The position numbers and the translations under genes are program-made. Positions 15,615 through 24,566 of a DNA stretch of 25,197 bases are shown here, one piece after another (the first letter of the stretch is position 1; each line of letters opens with the position of its first letter). Origin of the DNA: Megasphaera sp. UBA1696 (lineage in GTDB: Bacteria > Bacillota > Negativicutes > Veillonellales > Megasphaeraceae); the NCBI GenBank assembly GCA_002319965.1, contig DCJQ01000046.1, positions 1 to 25,197 on the forward strand, written 5' to 3'. The notes under the pieces are model-generated. The model was given only the letters and a program-made list of their open reading frames with translations. It had not been told where the DNA came from and made no database searches.

Positions 15615-16492
15615 ATGACAAGTATTGAAACCAAAAAAAGTAAAGATAAAATGATGACCGCACTTTTTACGTGTGGCGCAGCCTTTGCTGTCGTATTGCT
15701 GATTGCCTTCGTTCTGTACGTCGTCGTCAGCGGCGTAAGCGGCATGACACCGCAACTCTTATCCTTTACCGGTGCCGGCTTAGGAAACATGTTCTTTAAT
15801 ACGATCTATTTAGTCGTGTTAGCCTTGGTTGCCAGTGCGATTATCGGTATTCCGGCAGGTATTTTCCTTGCTGAATACGCGAAAAAAGGCCGCATTACCC
15901 ATTGGGTCCGAATGGCTGTTGAAACCTTGGCATCCCTGCCGTCTATCGTTGTCGGCTTGTTCGGCTACTTGGTCTTCATCGTCATGACAGGTTCCCAGTG
16001 GAACCTCATGGCCGGTGCTTTGGCCGTATCCATTCTGACCTTGCCCCTCGTTACGTCGGTTACAGAAGATGCCCTGCGCAACTTGCCGCCGAGCTACCGC
16101 AACGGCAGTTTGGGCCTCGGCGCCTCCCATTGGCAGACCATTTGGCACGTTCTCTTGCCGGCCTGCTTCCCCCGTATTATGACCGGCCTTATCATGGCTG
16201 CCGGCCGTGGCTTCGGTGAAGCAGCTGCTTTGATGTTCACCGCCGGTATGTCGACGGATATTGACTGGAGCAACTGGGATATTACGACCAAGTCGAGTCC
16301 TCTTAACCCCTTCCGTCCCGGCGAAACCTTGGCCCTGCACATCTGGGCTCTGCGTACGGAAGCCCTTCATCCTGATGCAGCGCAGCAGGCTGCGGCATCT
16401 TCTGCAATCCTGATGATCATGGTCTTGGTCTTCAGCTTACTGGCACGCTATTTAAGCTATCGAATCGATAAGAAAATGGGAGGAAACAACTA

Positions 16493-16493
<1 letters not shown>
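15615..16493 (+). CDS. pstA: Phosphate ABC transporter permease PstA
   Basis: Second membrane subunit of the phosphate importer. The 292-residue protein has six predicted membrane helices, the LASLPSIVVGLFGYLVF motif typical of PstA, and an EAA loop (YRNGSLGLGASHWQTIWHVLLPA) for contact with PstB. AAGGAGG lies 10 bases before the ATG, inside pstC. Its stop overlaps the pstB start by one base (TAATG), so pstA and pstB are translationally coupled. Confidence 0.93.
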
Positions 16494-17350
<857 letters not shown>

Positions 17351-17367
17351 GAGGAGGAAAGGGACTA

Positions 17368-18018
17368 ATGCTGGAAATTTATGAAAAAGAATTGGCCGAG
17401 CTGAAGCAGGATATGATCGGCTTGGGCATGAAAGTAGAACAGGCCGTAGAAAGCACATGGAAGGCCTTGGAACGCAAAGATGTCGAATTGGCTCAGCGTA
17501 TCTTCGATGGCGACGATGCCATCGATGAACTGGTCAAATCGTGCATGAAAAAAGACTTGACGATTAGTTTGATGCAAGGTCCCGTGGCGGCTGATTATCG
17601 GAGCTTGATGGCGACGCTGAAAATCCTCTCCGACTTAGAACGTATTGCCGATCATTGCGCTGATATCAGCCACTACGTCATCCACTTGAAACAGACTAAC
17701 CATGACGTACCCTTGCCGGCAGGCGTAAAGGAAATGTATGGTGTCATGTCCTCTATGGTCAGTGACGTCATCGACTTCTATAAAGAACGCGGCACGTCAT
17801 CCCAAGCAGAATTTATGCGGGATAAAGACGATATCGTCGACCAGGCTTTCAACAACCTGATGCTCGACCTGTCGGCCGAAATGACCAAGCATCCGGAAAA
17901 TTCCAAAGATTACATCGACTTGGTTTTGGTCATCAAATATATCGAACGAATGGCTGACCATGCAAACAACATTGCTGAATGGCTCATCTATCGCGATACC
18001 AACGAAATTCGCATCTAA
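17368..18018 (+). CDS. phoU: Phosphate signalling regulator PhoU
   Basis: PhoU links the Pst transporter to the PhoR kinase and dampens the phosphate-starvation response when phosphate is plentiful. The 216-residue, all-helical protein contains two PhoU repeats, each with an ERIADHCADI / ERMADHANNIAEW metal-site motif (near residues 91-100 and 192-204). AGGAGGAAAGG precedes the ATG, 17 bases after pstB. It is the last gene of the operon, directly followed by a strong terminator. Confidence 0.95.
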   Translation: MLEIYEKELAELKQDMIGLGMKVEQAVESTWKALERKDVELAQRIFDGDDAIDELVKSCMKKDLTISLMQGPVAADYRSLMATLKILSDLERIADHCADISHYVIHLKQTNHDVPLPAGVKEMYGVMSSMVSDVIDFYKERGTSSQAEFMRDKDDIVDQAFNNLMLDLSAEMTKHPENSKDYIDLVLVIKYIERMADHANNIAEWLIYRDTNEIRI

Positions 18019-18039
18019 GCGACACGGATTTTGATAAGT

Positions 18040-18086
18040 ACAAAGCCCTATAAGTTATGCTTGGCGTAACTTATAGGGCTTTGTTT
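18040..18086 (+). terminator. Terminator of the pst-phoU operon
   Basis: A 21-bp stem with one wobble (18040-18060 with 18064-18084) and a 3-base loop, followed by TTT. It is one of the longest hairpins in the window. Confidence 0.9.
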
Positions 18087-18398
18087 CTGTAAAAAAAACG
18101 TACGAGTCTTGGGCAGCGGCAAGGGGAATTATGGGACTCTTCTAGGATGGAGAGGAATCGACAACGTAAAGGAGAGACAGTGTCGGGCGAAAGCCTGCAG
18201 GCATATTCCCGAGATTTTCGTGTTTCGAGGAGGCTTTGAAAGGGCGAAGCAATTCAGGAGCCCTCTTTCTCCAGGTACGGCTTCGATGACTTGTGTGTAT
18301 CAGGCTGCCTGCCGCCTGATACAGGGAGGGTTCAACGTTGGGGTAGGTAAGAGGCTGCAAACTTTTGCCAAGAGGCTTTTAGGGCTGTTTAGAACGAA
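18085..18398. other. Unassigned region of about 310 bases with inverted repeats, possible structured RNA
   Basis: No convincing gene is present between the phoU terminator and the yitT-like terminator. An open frame (18109-18438) lacks a ribosome binding site and runs through the downstream terminator hairpin. Visible pairings on the + strand are CTTGG-GCAGC (18108-18117) with GCTGC (18354-18358) and CCAAG (18368-18372); CGAAGC (18245-18250) with GCTTCG (18280-18285), enclosing GGAG...CTCC; and GTATCAGGC (18297-18305) with GCCTGATAC (18314-18322). The outermost pair would close a structure of about 265 bases. I found no match to the hallmark motifs of RNase P, SRP RNA, tmRNA or common riboswitches, and no clear promoter. 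It may be an RNA gene or decayed DNA. Confidence 0.35.
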
Positions 18399-18429
18399 AA
18401 AACGCAGCCCCGAATGGGAGCTGCGTTTT
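18394..18429 (-). terminator. Terminator of the yitT-like gene
   Basis: On the minus strand AAAACGCAGC (18429-18420) pairs with GCTGCGTTTT (18408-18399) over 10 bp and is followed by TTTTTT ending near 18397. It lies just after the gene's stop. Confidence 0.85.
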
Positions 18430-18441
18430 AAGGTCTAGAAA

Positions 18442-19398
18442 TCAATATTCCGGAGGCATATTCTTTTGGGTATGGGGCATGGAGAGTGCATCGCCCGGGT
18501 ATTGGTGATATTTGACCGGAGAGGAGGTGAAGCCGCGGCCGACGACTTCCGAGGCATCGCTGATGATCATGAAGGCCTGGGGATCGAGTTTGTTGACGAT
18601 TTCCTTGACTTTGGCTACTTCTGTCAATTTGATGACGGCGTAGATGACGCGCTTGTCCTGCATGGTATAGGCCCCCTGGCCGTGGATATAGGTGGCGCCA
18701 TGACCGATGTAGCGCATGAGAACCTGAGCGATGGGTGTCGAGCGGTTGGAAATGATGAGAACGCTTTTTCGTTGTTTCAGGCCGAGGACGACTTTATTCG
18801 TAATGAAGGCGGCGATATAGATGGCGACGAAGGTCAGGACGGCTCTTTCCAGGGAGAACATGTAAGCCGCTGCCGACAAGATAACCAGGTTGAGAATCAT
18901 TGTGACCGTGCCCATTTCCAAGGAATAGTATTTTTTGACGATAGCGCCGATGACGTCGAGGCCGCCGCTGTTGCCGTTATATTTGTAAATGATGCCAAAG
19001 CCGATGCCCGACAGGATGCCGCCGGTAATGGATGAGAGCATGGGATCATCCATGATCTTCCACGTCGACAGGAAAGCCGTGGCGTCCGCTAAAATCGAAA
19101 GCATAATGGTGCCGACGATGCTGAGTAAGGTGTACCGCCGTCCCATGAATTTGTAGCAGGCAATCATGATCGGGATGTTGAGGATGAATATCCCGGTCCC
19201 GACAGGAAGTCCCGTCGCAAAATAGACCATGATCGCTGCGCCGCTGATGCCGCTGCTCAATAAATGGAAGGGGATGAAGAACGCATTCATCCCGATGACG
19301 ACGACCAAGCTTCCGACAAAGGACGCAATGTAAGGAACCGCTAATTCCCAAAGTGTCTGGGCTGGTAATAAATTCTGTGCCGGTAGTAAGTTTTTCAT
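18442..19398 (-). CDS. YitT family membrane protein (DUF161 plus DUF2179)
   Basis: The 318-residue protein has an N-terminal set of about five membrane helices with PFHLLSSGISGAAIMVYF and the family-typical YKYNGNSGGLDVIG, then a C-terminal cytoplasmic DUF2179 domain starting near KSVLIISNR and containing HGATYIHGQGAYT. YitT proteins are widespread in Firmicutes with no established transport substrate; the ligand-binding-like C-terminal domain suggests a regulated transporter. The start ATG 19398 has GGGGGA 8 bases upstream; the longer frame would need a TTG. NLLPAQ is repeated in tandem at the N-terminus. It is divergent from ispE with overlapping promoters. Confidence 0.88.
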   Translation of the reverse strand: MKNLLPAQNLLPAQTLWELAVPYIASFVGSLVVVIGMNAFFIPFHLLSSGISGAAIMVYFATGLPVGTGIFILNIPIMIACYKFMGRRYTLLSIVGTIMLSILADATAFLSTWKIMDDPMLSSITGGILSGIGFGIIYKYNGNSGGLDVIGAIVKKYYSLEMGTVTMILNLVILSAAAYMFSLERAVLTFVAIYIAAFITNKVVLGLKQRKSVLIISNRSTPIAQVLMRYIGHGATYIHGQGAYTMQDKRVIYAVIKLTEVAKVKEIVNKLDPQAFMIISDASEVVGRGFTSSPVKYHQYPGDALSMPHTQKNMPPEY

Positions 19399-19425
19399 AA
19401 TTTTTCCCCCAGTTTGAATGAACAA

Positions 19426-19454
19426 TTGTAAAGCAAAGGAAAAAACGGTATAAT
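19426..19454 (+). promoter_or_regulatory. Promoter of ispE operon
   Basis: TTGTAA (19426-19431) and TATAAT (19449-19454) are separated by 17 bases. The predicted start (near 19461) leaves a leader of about 130 bases before ispE. Confidence 0.7.
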
Positions 19455-19527
19455 CATGATAGCATAATTGAAGTTTCTGTGCATTCGTACAGGATGCTGT
19501 GAAGGCAGTAAATCCCTGCTTTGTCTC

Positions 19528-19555
19528 ATTATAACATAGAGAATTTTTTAATCAA
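19528..19555 (-). promoter_or_regulatory. Promoter of the yitT-like gene, facing the ispE promoter
   Basis: On the minus strand TTGATT (19555-19550) and TATAAT (19533-19528) with 16-base spacing. The predicted start (near 19521) lies downstream of the ispE start site, so the two transcripts begin convergently and overlap by about 60 bases. Confidence 0.6.
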
Positions 19556-19590
19556 TAAGGCAGGGCACATTTTATACATGGAGTGACAGT

Positions 19591-20457
19591 ATGACTGAAA
19601 TAGTAGAAACCGGATATGGCAAAATTAACTTGGCGTTGGCGATTACAGGCGCTCGAGAGGATGGTTATCACAATATCGATACGATCTTTCAATCCATCGG
19701 TCTCTGTGATACGGTAACGCTGAGGGAAGCGGAGGAATTTCAGTTAACCTGTTCCGTCGAGTCACTGCCCTGCGATGAAACGAATTTGGCCTACCGGGCA
19801 TGGAAAGCTCTCTGTCCATATAAAAAGGACAATCACCGGGTAGCCATCCATATTAAAAAACGGATTCCCATTGCCGCCGGCCTTGCCGGAGGCAGTACGG
19901 ACTGTGCCGCTGTTTTGCGAGGGCTGAATCGGTTGTGGAAGCTCTCTTTATCGCAGCAGGAACTGTGCCGTATCGGTGCCAAACTTGGCGCCGATGTGCC
20001 TTTTTGCATCTGTGGCGGTACCATGCGCGGGACCGGGATTGGCGAGCAGCTTCGAAGGCTCCCGTCGCTGCCTTCCTGGCCTGTCGTCGTGCTTCATCCT
20101 CGCGTTGCCGTACAGACGAAACGGGCTTACGCGCTCTTTGACGGCAAAAAAAAGACCGGCACCATCGATGTCGATGCCGTTGAAGCGGCTATCCGGCGAG
20201 GCCATTTCGAATCTGTGACGACCGCCATGGGCAATACCTTTGAGGAACTGGTGATGCCTGACGTGCCTCAAGTGATTCAGTGCCGGGAACGCCTTGCTTC
20301 TCTGGGGCTGCAGCCGCTCATGGCCGGCAGCGGACCGACGGTCTTTGCTTTGGTTCCGCCGCTGCGGGAAGAGGCCGTACGACGTCAGGTGATGACTTGG
20401 ACCGATGTCGATACCTATATGACTACCATAGTGAAACGAGAGGACGGTGAATACTGA
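19591..20457 (+). CDS. ispE: 4-diphosphocytidyl-2-C-methyl-D-erythritol kinase IspE
   Basis: IspE phosphorylates CDP-methylerythritol in the MEP route to isoprenoid precursors. The 288-residue GHMP kinase has the N-terminal catalytic K11 in GKINLAL, the ATP loop PIAAGLAGGSTDCAA (93-107), the catalytic aspartate D134 in LGADVPF, and the C-terminal MAGSGPTVFAL glycine loop. GGAG lies 8 bases before the ATG. Only three bases separate its stop from the GntR-type regulator, so the two are co-transcribed. Length and motifs are normal; the third kinase motif has the usual SGPT. Confidence 0.95.
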   Translation: MTEIVETGYGKINLALAITGAREDGYHNIDTIFQSIGLCDTVTLREAEEFQLTCSVESLPCDETNLAYRAWKALCPYKKDNHRVAIHIKKRIPIAAGLAGGSTDCAAVLRGLNRLWKLSLSQQELCRIGAKLGADVPFCICGGTMRGTGIGEQLRRLPSLPSWPVVVLHPRVAVQTKRAYALFDGKKKTGTIDVDAVEAAIRRGHFESVTTAMGNTFEELVMPDVPQVIQCRERLASLGLQPLMAGSGPTVFALVPPLREEAVRRQVMTWTDVDTYMTTIVKREDGEY

Positions 20458-20460
20458 TCG

Positions 20461-21198
20461 ATGCAAAAGCAAACGAAAAGGCATGCCTTAGAACCGATAA
20501 AATTAGATGCTTACCGACCGCTGCGGGAAGTCGTCAGCGAGGCCTTGCGTCAGGCTATTAAAGACGGCGTATTGAAGCCCGGTGAGCGGTTGATGGAAAT
20601 CCAGTTGGCCGAGGAACTCGGCGTCAGCCGGACACCTATTCGCGAGGCTATCCGAAAATTGGAACTTGAAGGCTTCGTCGTCATGGTGCCGCGGCGCGGA
20701 ACCTATGTAGCCGATATTTCTTTAAAGGATATCGCTCAGGTTTTCGAAATCCGCAGTGCCTTGGAAGAACTGGCAGCCGGCCTTGCTGCCGAGCGAATTA
20801 CGCCGGATGAATTAGAGTATTTGGAACGCATCCTCGTCGAAATCAATGAATATATTGACAATGACCAGTTTGACAAGATTGTCGATGCCGACATTCGCTT
20901 CCACGACGTTTTGTACCACGCCAGCCGCAATCAGCGTTTGGTTGATATCTTGAACAATTTACGCGAACAGATGCTGCGCTTTCGCTCCATTTCCATGCAC
21001 TATCCCGGCCGTCTGGCGGCAACCTGGGAGGAACATCGGCAGATGGTAGAAAATATTGCCGATCATAATAGCGCCATGGCGCGAAAAGTGGCTAAAAAAC
21101 ATATGGAAAATTCAGAACGCACCCTGCTGAAAGGGATTCGCCAAGATGAAGAGTCGGCTCGACGCGTCCATGAATTATTCCCTCATCAAGACGGATAA
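20461..21198 (+). CDS. GntR family regulator, FadR/FCD subgroup
   Basis: The 245-residue protein has an N-terminal winged helix (about 18-85; helix-turn-helix in LAEELGVSRTPIREAIRKLELEGFV) and a C-terminal all-helical FCD ligand domain. The metal ligands expected of FCD proteins are present as D144, H148, H192 and H214. Regulators of this type commonly sense organic acids such as lactate, and larA lies two genes downstream, so control of lactate genes is plausible but inferred. The start ATG immediately follows ispE, with only a weak ribosome binding site (GGTGA) inside the ispE end, suggesting coupled translation. Confidence 0.9.
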   Translation: MQKQTKRHALEPIKLDAYRPLREVVSEALRQAIKDGVLKPGERLMEIQLAEELGVSRTPIREAIRKLELEGFVVMVPRRGTYVADISLKDIAQVFEIRSALEELAAGLAAERITPDELEYLERILVEINEYIDNDQFDKIVDADIRFHDVLYHASRNQRLVDILNNLREQMLRFRSISMHYPGRLAATWEEHRQMVENIADHNSAMARKVAKKHMENSERTLLKGIRQDEESARRVHELFPHQDG

Positions 21199-21213
21199 GG
21201 AAGGGACTTTCAA

Positions 21214-21375
21214 ATGGGACATTTTTTACTCGAGCATTTTCACGAAATTCATGAACGTTCTGAGCACATGGAAGACTTTGAAAACTTTCTCTATGTTTTG
21301 ACCTATATTTTGTTTGTCTGTTTATTCATACGCTCCCTTGTCGCCTTGTATATGGGACATTGGAATCTATTTTGA
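21214..21375 (+). CDS. Small histidine-rich single-pass membrane protein
   Basis: A 53-residue reading frame lies 15 bases after the regulator gene and 18 bases before larA. AAGGAAGGG (21197-21205) is 9 bases upstream of the ATG. The N-terminal half is charged and histidine-rich (H3, H8, H10, H13, H18; also H49), and residues 25-46 form one hydrophobic helix, followed by a short tail ending WNLF. I do not recognise it. The tight spacing, the ribosome binding site and the coherent charged/hydrophobic layout argue that it is a real gene of this operon. A role linked to nickel or to the racemase is speculation. Confidence 0.65.
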   Translation: MGHFLLEHFHEIHERSEHMEDFENFLYVLTYILFVCLFIRSLVALYMGHWNLF

Positions 21376-21393
21376 TAGAAGGGTACTTTTTTT

Positions 21394-22677
21394 ATGAAAA
21401 CCTATTCACTTCCCTTTGGGAAAGGGGAACAGACGATTTCCCTTGATGAAACACACATATTATATGATTTACATGGGAATCATGTAAATGCCGTCCCCGA
21501 TGAGGCCGCCGCTGTCCGAAAGGCCCTGCGCCAACCCATTGACAGCCTTCCCTTGGCCGACGTCGTAGCGCCCGGGGATACGGTTGCCATCATCGTCAGT
21601 GACATCACGCGCCCTGTCCATACGGCACAGATGCTGCCGGTCATTGTAAATGAATTGAATCTGGCCGGTATTCCTGATGAGCAGATCAAGGTCATTACGG
21701 CTCAGGGGACTCACCGGGCTCATACGCCGGAAGAAGATGAAATGGTCTGCGGTAAAGACATGGTAAGTCGCCTTACCATCATCAATCATGACTGCCGCGA
21801 TAAGGATAATCTTCTGAAAGTCGGTACGACGACCCACGGCAATGATGTCTGGCTTAATGCCGAAGCTGTTCGGGCCGATAAGGTCATCGTAACCGGTGCT
21901 GTATCCTTCCATCCCATGGCCGGGTTTGGCGGTGGCCGCAAGGCTGTTTTGCCGGGGATTGCCGGCTATGAAACAATCATGCGCAACCATGCCTTGGCGC
22001 TCACGGAAGACGTTGGCGGCGGCTGCAATGAACGCTGTGAAACGAGTCTCTTAGAGGATAACCCCCTTCACGACGATATGAAGCAGGCCGCGGCACTGCT
22101 GAATCCCTGCTTCCTGGTCAATACCGTTTTTTCGGCAGACGGGGATCTGGCCGAAGTCGTCGGCGGTCACTGGTATGCAGCCTGGAAGAAGGGCTGTGAT
22201 GACCTTCTTTCCTTTGCCAGCGTGCCCATTGCTGAAAAAGCAGATATCACCTTGGCCTCTGCCGGTGGCTATCCCAAGGACATGAACCTCTATCAGAGCA
22301 TGAAGGCCCCCATGAATGCTGTTTTTGCGACGAAGCCCGGCGGCACGATGATCCTCACCCTCGACTGCCCCGATATCAAAGAACCGGCCGTCTTCACAGA
22401 TTGGTTCTTCCGCAGCGACATGGCGGCTTTTGAACGGGACTTACGGGCCGACTTTTCCATTCCGGCCTTTGTAGCCTTCAAGTCCCATTGCATTTTCCGT
22501 TCCATGCAGGCCGTCTATGTCGTAACCCGGCCTGAAAACTTTGATATCATTCGTCAGAGCGGCCTCATTCCGGCGGCATCTTTGGAAGAGGCTTGGGAAA
22601 AAGCGCAGGAAAACCTTCCTGAGGATTATACCGTTACCGTCATGGGCCATGCGGCAGCGACCTTTCCCGTGCTATAA
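21394..22677 (+). CDS. larA: Nickel-dependent lactate racemase LarA
   Basis: LarA interconverts L- and D-lactate using a covalently bound nickel-pincer nucleotide. The 427-residue protein carries the key residues one position off the Lactiplantibacillus plantarum numbering: H107 and H173 (catalytic), K183 in GGGRKAVLPG (cofactor attachment) and H199 in MRNHALAL (nickel ligand). The SDITRPVH motif near residue 69 is also typical. GAAGGG precedes the ATG. Genes for cofactor synthesis (larB, larC, larE) are not in the window. LarA homologues can act on other 2-hydroxy acids, but the nearby D-lactate dehydrogenase-like gene favours lactate. A terminator follows the stop. Confidence 0.88.
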   Translation: MKTYSLPFGKGEQTISLDETHILYDLHGNHVNAVPDEAAAVRKALRQPIDSLPLADVVAPGDTVAIIVSDITRPVHTAQMLPVIVNELNLAGIPDEQIKVITAQGTHRAHTPEEDEMVCGKDMVSRLTIINHDCRDKDNLLKVGTTTHGNDVWLNAEAVRADKVIVTGAVSFHPMAGFGGGRKAVLPGIAGYETIMRNHALALTEDVGGGCNERCETSLLEDNPLHDDMKQAAALLNPCFLVNTVFSADGDLAEVVGGHWYAAWKKGCDDLLSFASVPIAEKADITLASAGGYPKDMNLYQSMKAPMNAVFATKPGGTMILTLDCPDIKEPAVFTDWFFRSDMAAFERDLRADFSIPAFVAFKSHCIFRSMQAVYVVTRPENFDIIRQSGLIPAASLEEAWEKAQENLPEDYTVTVMGHAAATFPVL

Positions 22678-22718
22678 GGACTTTTTTTCAGCATCTGCCG
22701 TCGCGTGCGATCGATAGA

Positions 22719-22751
22719 GAAAGCTGTCTTTTAAGACAGCTTCTTTTTTTT
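22719..22751 (+). terminator. Terminator after larA
   Basis: AAGCTGTC (22721-22728) pairs with GACAGCTT (22735-22742) around TTTTAA, followed by a T-rich run (22741-22751). Confidence 0.85.
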
Positions 22752-22841
22752 ATATAAAACCCATGGATTTAACTTTTCTTTAAGATAGAGGGAAGATATA
22801 AATAAAATGATAAAGGGATATATCCTTTTTTTGAAATTTTC

Positions 22842-22870
22842 GAGACAAATAGGGGCGCCTGTACTATAAT
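22842..22870 (+). promoter_or_regulatory. Promoter of the D-lactate dehydrogenase-like gene
   Basis: GAGACA (22842-22847) and TATAAT (22865-22870) with 17-base spacing. A dyad GGATATATCC (22816-22825) lies 16 bases upstream of the -35. The leader is about 75 bases. Confidence 0.55.
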
Positions 22871-22950
22871 AATCATAAAATTAAAAAAATGCAGTTGCGC
22901 TGGGCGAAACCTCAGTTCCATTTCTGCGAAACAGCAAAGGGGATTTTACG

Positions 22951-24360
22951 ATGAAAACATATAATCCGGTTACCGATGAAGTGTTAGAAGCTTTAAAAAA
23001 TGCCGTTGGCGATAAATACGTCAAGACCGATCCGACCGTCCTCGACGTGTATAAGTCGGATGAAAGCCTGGCCCCGTCTTTTTGGCGGACGCCGGAAGTC
23101 GTCGTCTTGCCGGCGAATACCGAAGAGGTATCCGAAGTCCTTCAGATTGCCAACCGATTTGGCGTACCGGTCACGCCGCGCAGTGCCGGTACCAGTGTCA
23201 GCTGCGGTGCCGTTCCGGCCTATGAAGGCATCGTCCTGCTCATGGAACGGATGAACAAAATCCTTGAGCTGAACGAAGACGGCATGTATATGACCGTTGA
23301 AGCCGGCGTTCGGACGATTGACATCCAGAATGCAGCCCGCGAAAAGGGACTGCTTTATGCCGGTGACCCCTGCAGTTCCGACAGCTGTCTCATTGGCGGC
23401 AACCTGGCAACCAATGCCGGCGGCAATAAAGCCGTCCGTTACGGTACGACGCGCCACCAGGTCTATGCCATCGAAGCCGTCTTGCCGACGGGTAAAATCG
23501 TAAACCTCGGTGCGACCCTTCAAAAGTGCTCTACGGGCTTCTGCCTGGATCAGCTGATCATCGGTTCCGAAGGGACGTTGGGCATCATTACCAAGGCGAC
23601 GCTGAAGCTCGTGCCCCTGCCGCCGTATAAACTCGACGTCCTGGCCGTCTTTACCGACCTTGCCAAGGCGACGGCCCTGGTCCCGAAACTCATTAAGGCC
23701 GGCCTCAACCCGACGTCGGTCGAATTCATGGACAACAATTTCGTCCGCAGCGCCAGCGATTACAGCGACTTAAAGCTGCCCCATTACGAAGACGGCTGTT
23801 ACGACATCATTTCAATCGAAACCTTCAACGAAGATGAATTGGACGATAAGATGGAAAAACTGGCTGCCGTCTGTGAAGAATGCGGGGCTACGGATATCGT
23901 CGAAGCCGACGACCGGGTATGGAAGGTCCGCCGCAACTGCCTGGAAAGTACGCGGGCTTTTTCGAAAGTGGCTACGTCGGAAGATTTAGTCGTTCCCGTT
24001 CCTAAGATTGCTGACTGCATTCAGCATTTGGTCAACGAAAGTAAAAAATACGACTTTCGTATCTTCTGCCTGGCCCACGCCGGCGACGGCAAACTGCATT
24101 TTCAGATTTTAAAATGTGATATGAGCGATGACGCTTGGGAGCAGCAATTGAAGGAGTTCCGGTCGACGGCGTATACTTATGTATATAATCTGGGCGGTCG
24201 TCTGTCCGGCGAACACGGAATCGGTTTGAAGCGGCTCAAATATATGGAAGAATATACGGACCCGGCTGAACTCGACCTGATGAAGACCTTGAAAAGTGCC
24301 GTAGATCCTAAGTGGATCCTGAATCCGGGCAAGGTTATTGAACAACCTTCTGATTTTTGA
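22951..24360 (+). CDS. FAD-linked oxidase, probable D-lactate dehydrogenase (GlcD type)
   Basis: The 469-residue flavoprotein has the FAD_binding_4 (PCMH-type) N-terminal domain, with VVLPANTEEVSEVLQIAN, PRSAGTS and GGNLATNAGGNKAVRYG, and the FAD-oxidase C-terminal domain with H376-AGDGKLH383 and SGEHGIGLKRLKYM. This family oxidises D-lactate, glycolate or related 2-hydroxy acids. In anaerobes it often passes electrons to an electron-transfer flavoprotein, but no etf genes are in the window. AAAGGGG is about 9 bases before the ATG. It sits 273 bases after larA behind its own promoter, which supports D-lactate as substrate: L-lactate racemised, then oxidised. D-2-hydroxyglutarate or glycolate remain alternatives. 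Confidence 0.85.
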   Translation: MKTYNPVTDEVLEALKNAVGDKYVKTDPTVLDVYKSDESLAPSFWRTPEVVVLPANTEEVSEVLQIANRFGVPVTPRSAGTSVSCGAVPAYEGIVLLMERMNKILELNEDGMYMTVEAGVRTIDIQNAAREKGLLYAGDPCSSDSCLIGGNLATNAGGNKAVRYGTTRHQVYAIEAVLPTGKIVNLGATLQKCSTGFCLDQLIIGSEGTLGIITKATLKLVPLPPYKLDVLAVFTDLAKATALVPKLIKAGLNPTSVEFMDNNFVRSASDYSDLKLPHYEDGCYDIISIETFNEDELDDKMEKLAAVCEECGATDIVEADDRVWKVRRNCLESTRAFSKVATSEDLVVPVPKIADCIQHLVNESKKYDFRIFCLAHAGDGKLHFQILKCDMSDDAWEQQLKEFRSTAYTYVYNLGGRLSGEHGIGLKRLKYMEEYTDPAELDLMKTLKSAVDPKWILNPGKVIEQPSDF

Positions 24361-24462
24361 GAATTTATTTTCATAAAGCAGGTATAAGTCATGCGAACTT
24401 TATTGTTTAAAGTTTGTACTTAATATTATAAAAAATAAACTTATTATTAATAAAAAAACTAT

Positions 24463-24492
24463 TGGACAAATGCGGCTGTTTCATGATATACT
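24463..24492 (+). promoter_or_regulatory. Promoter of the flavodoxin-like gene
   Basis: TGGACA (24463-24468), 18-base spacer, and TATACT (24487-24492) with an upstream TG (24484-24485). It lies in an AT-rich intergenic region of about 200 bases that otherwise shows no gene. Confidence 0.55.
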
Positions 24493-24566
24493 ACAATAAA
24501 CGATAATAAATATCAATGAATATTAAAATAGTATTAAAATATTACATAGTAAAAGGAGATGTTGAG

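Noticed and set aside
18085..18398. tmRNA, RNase P RNA, SRP RNA or a cobalamin-type riboswitch
   Set aside because: None of the hallmark conserved segments (for example AGGAAAGUC, the SRP GGAAG apical loop, the tmRNA tRNA-like end) could be found on either strand.
18109..18438. 109-residue open frame on the + strand after phoU
   Set aside because: It begins with TTG without a ribosome binding site, has no recognisable domain, and its 3' end runs through the terminator hairpin of the yitT-like gene.
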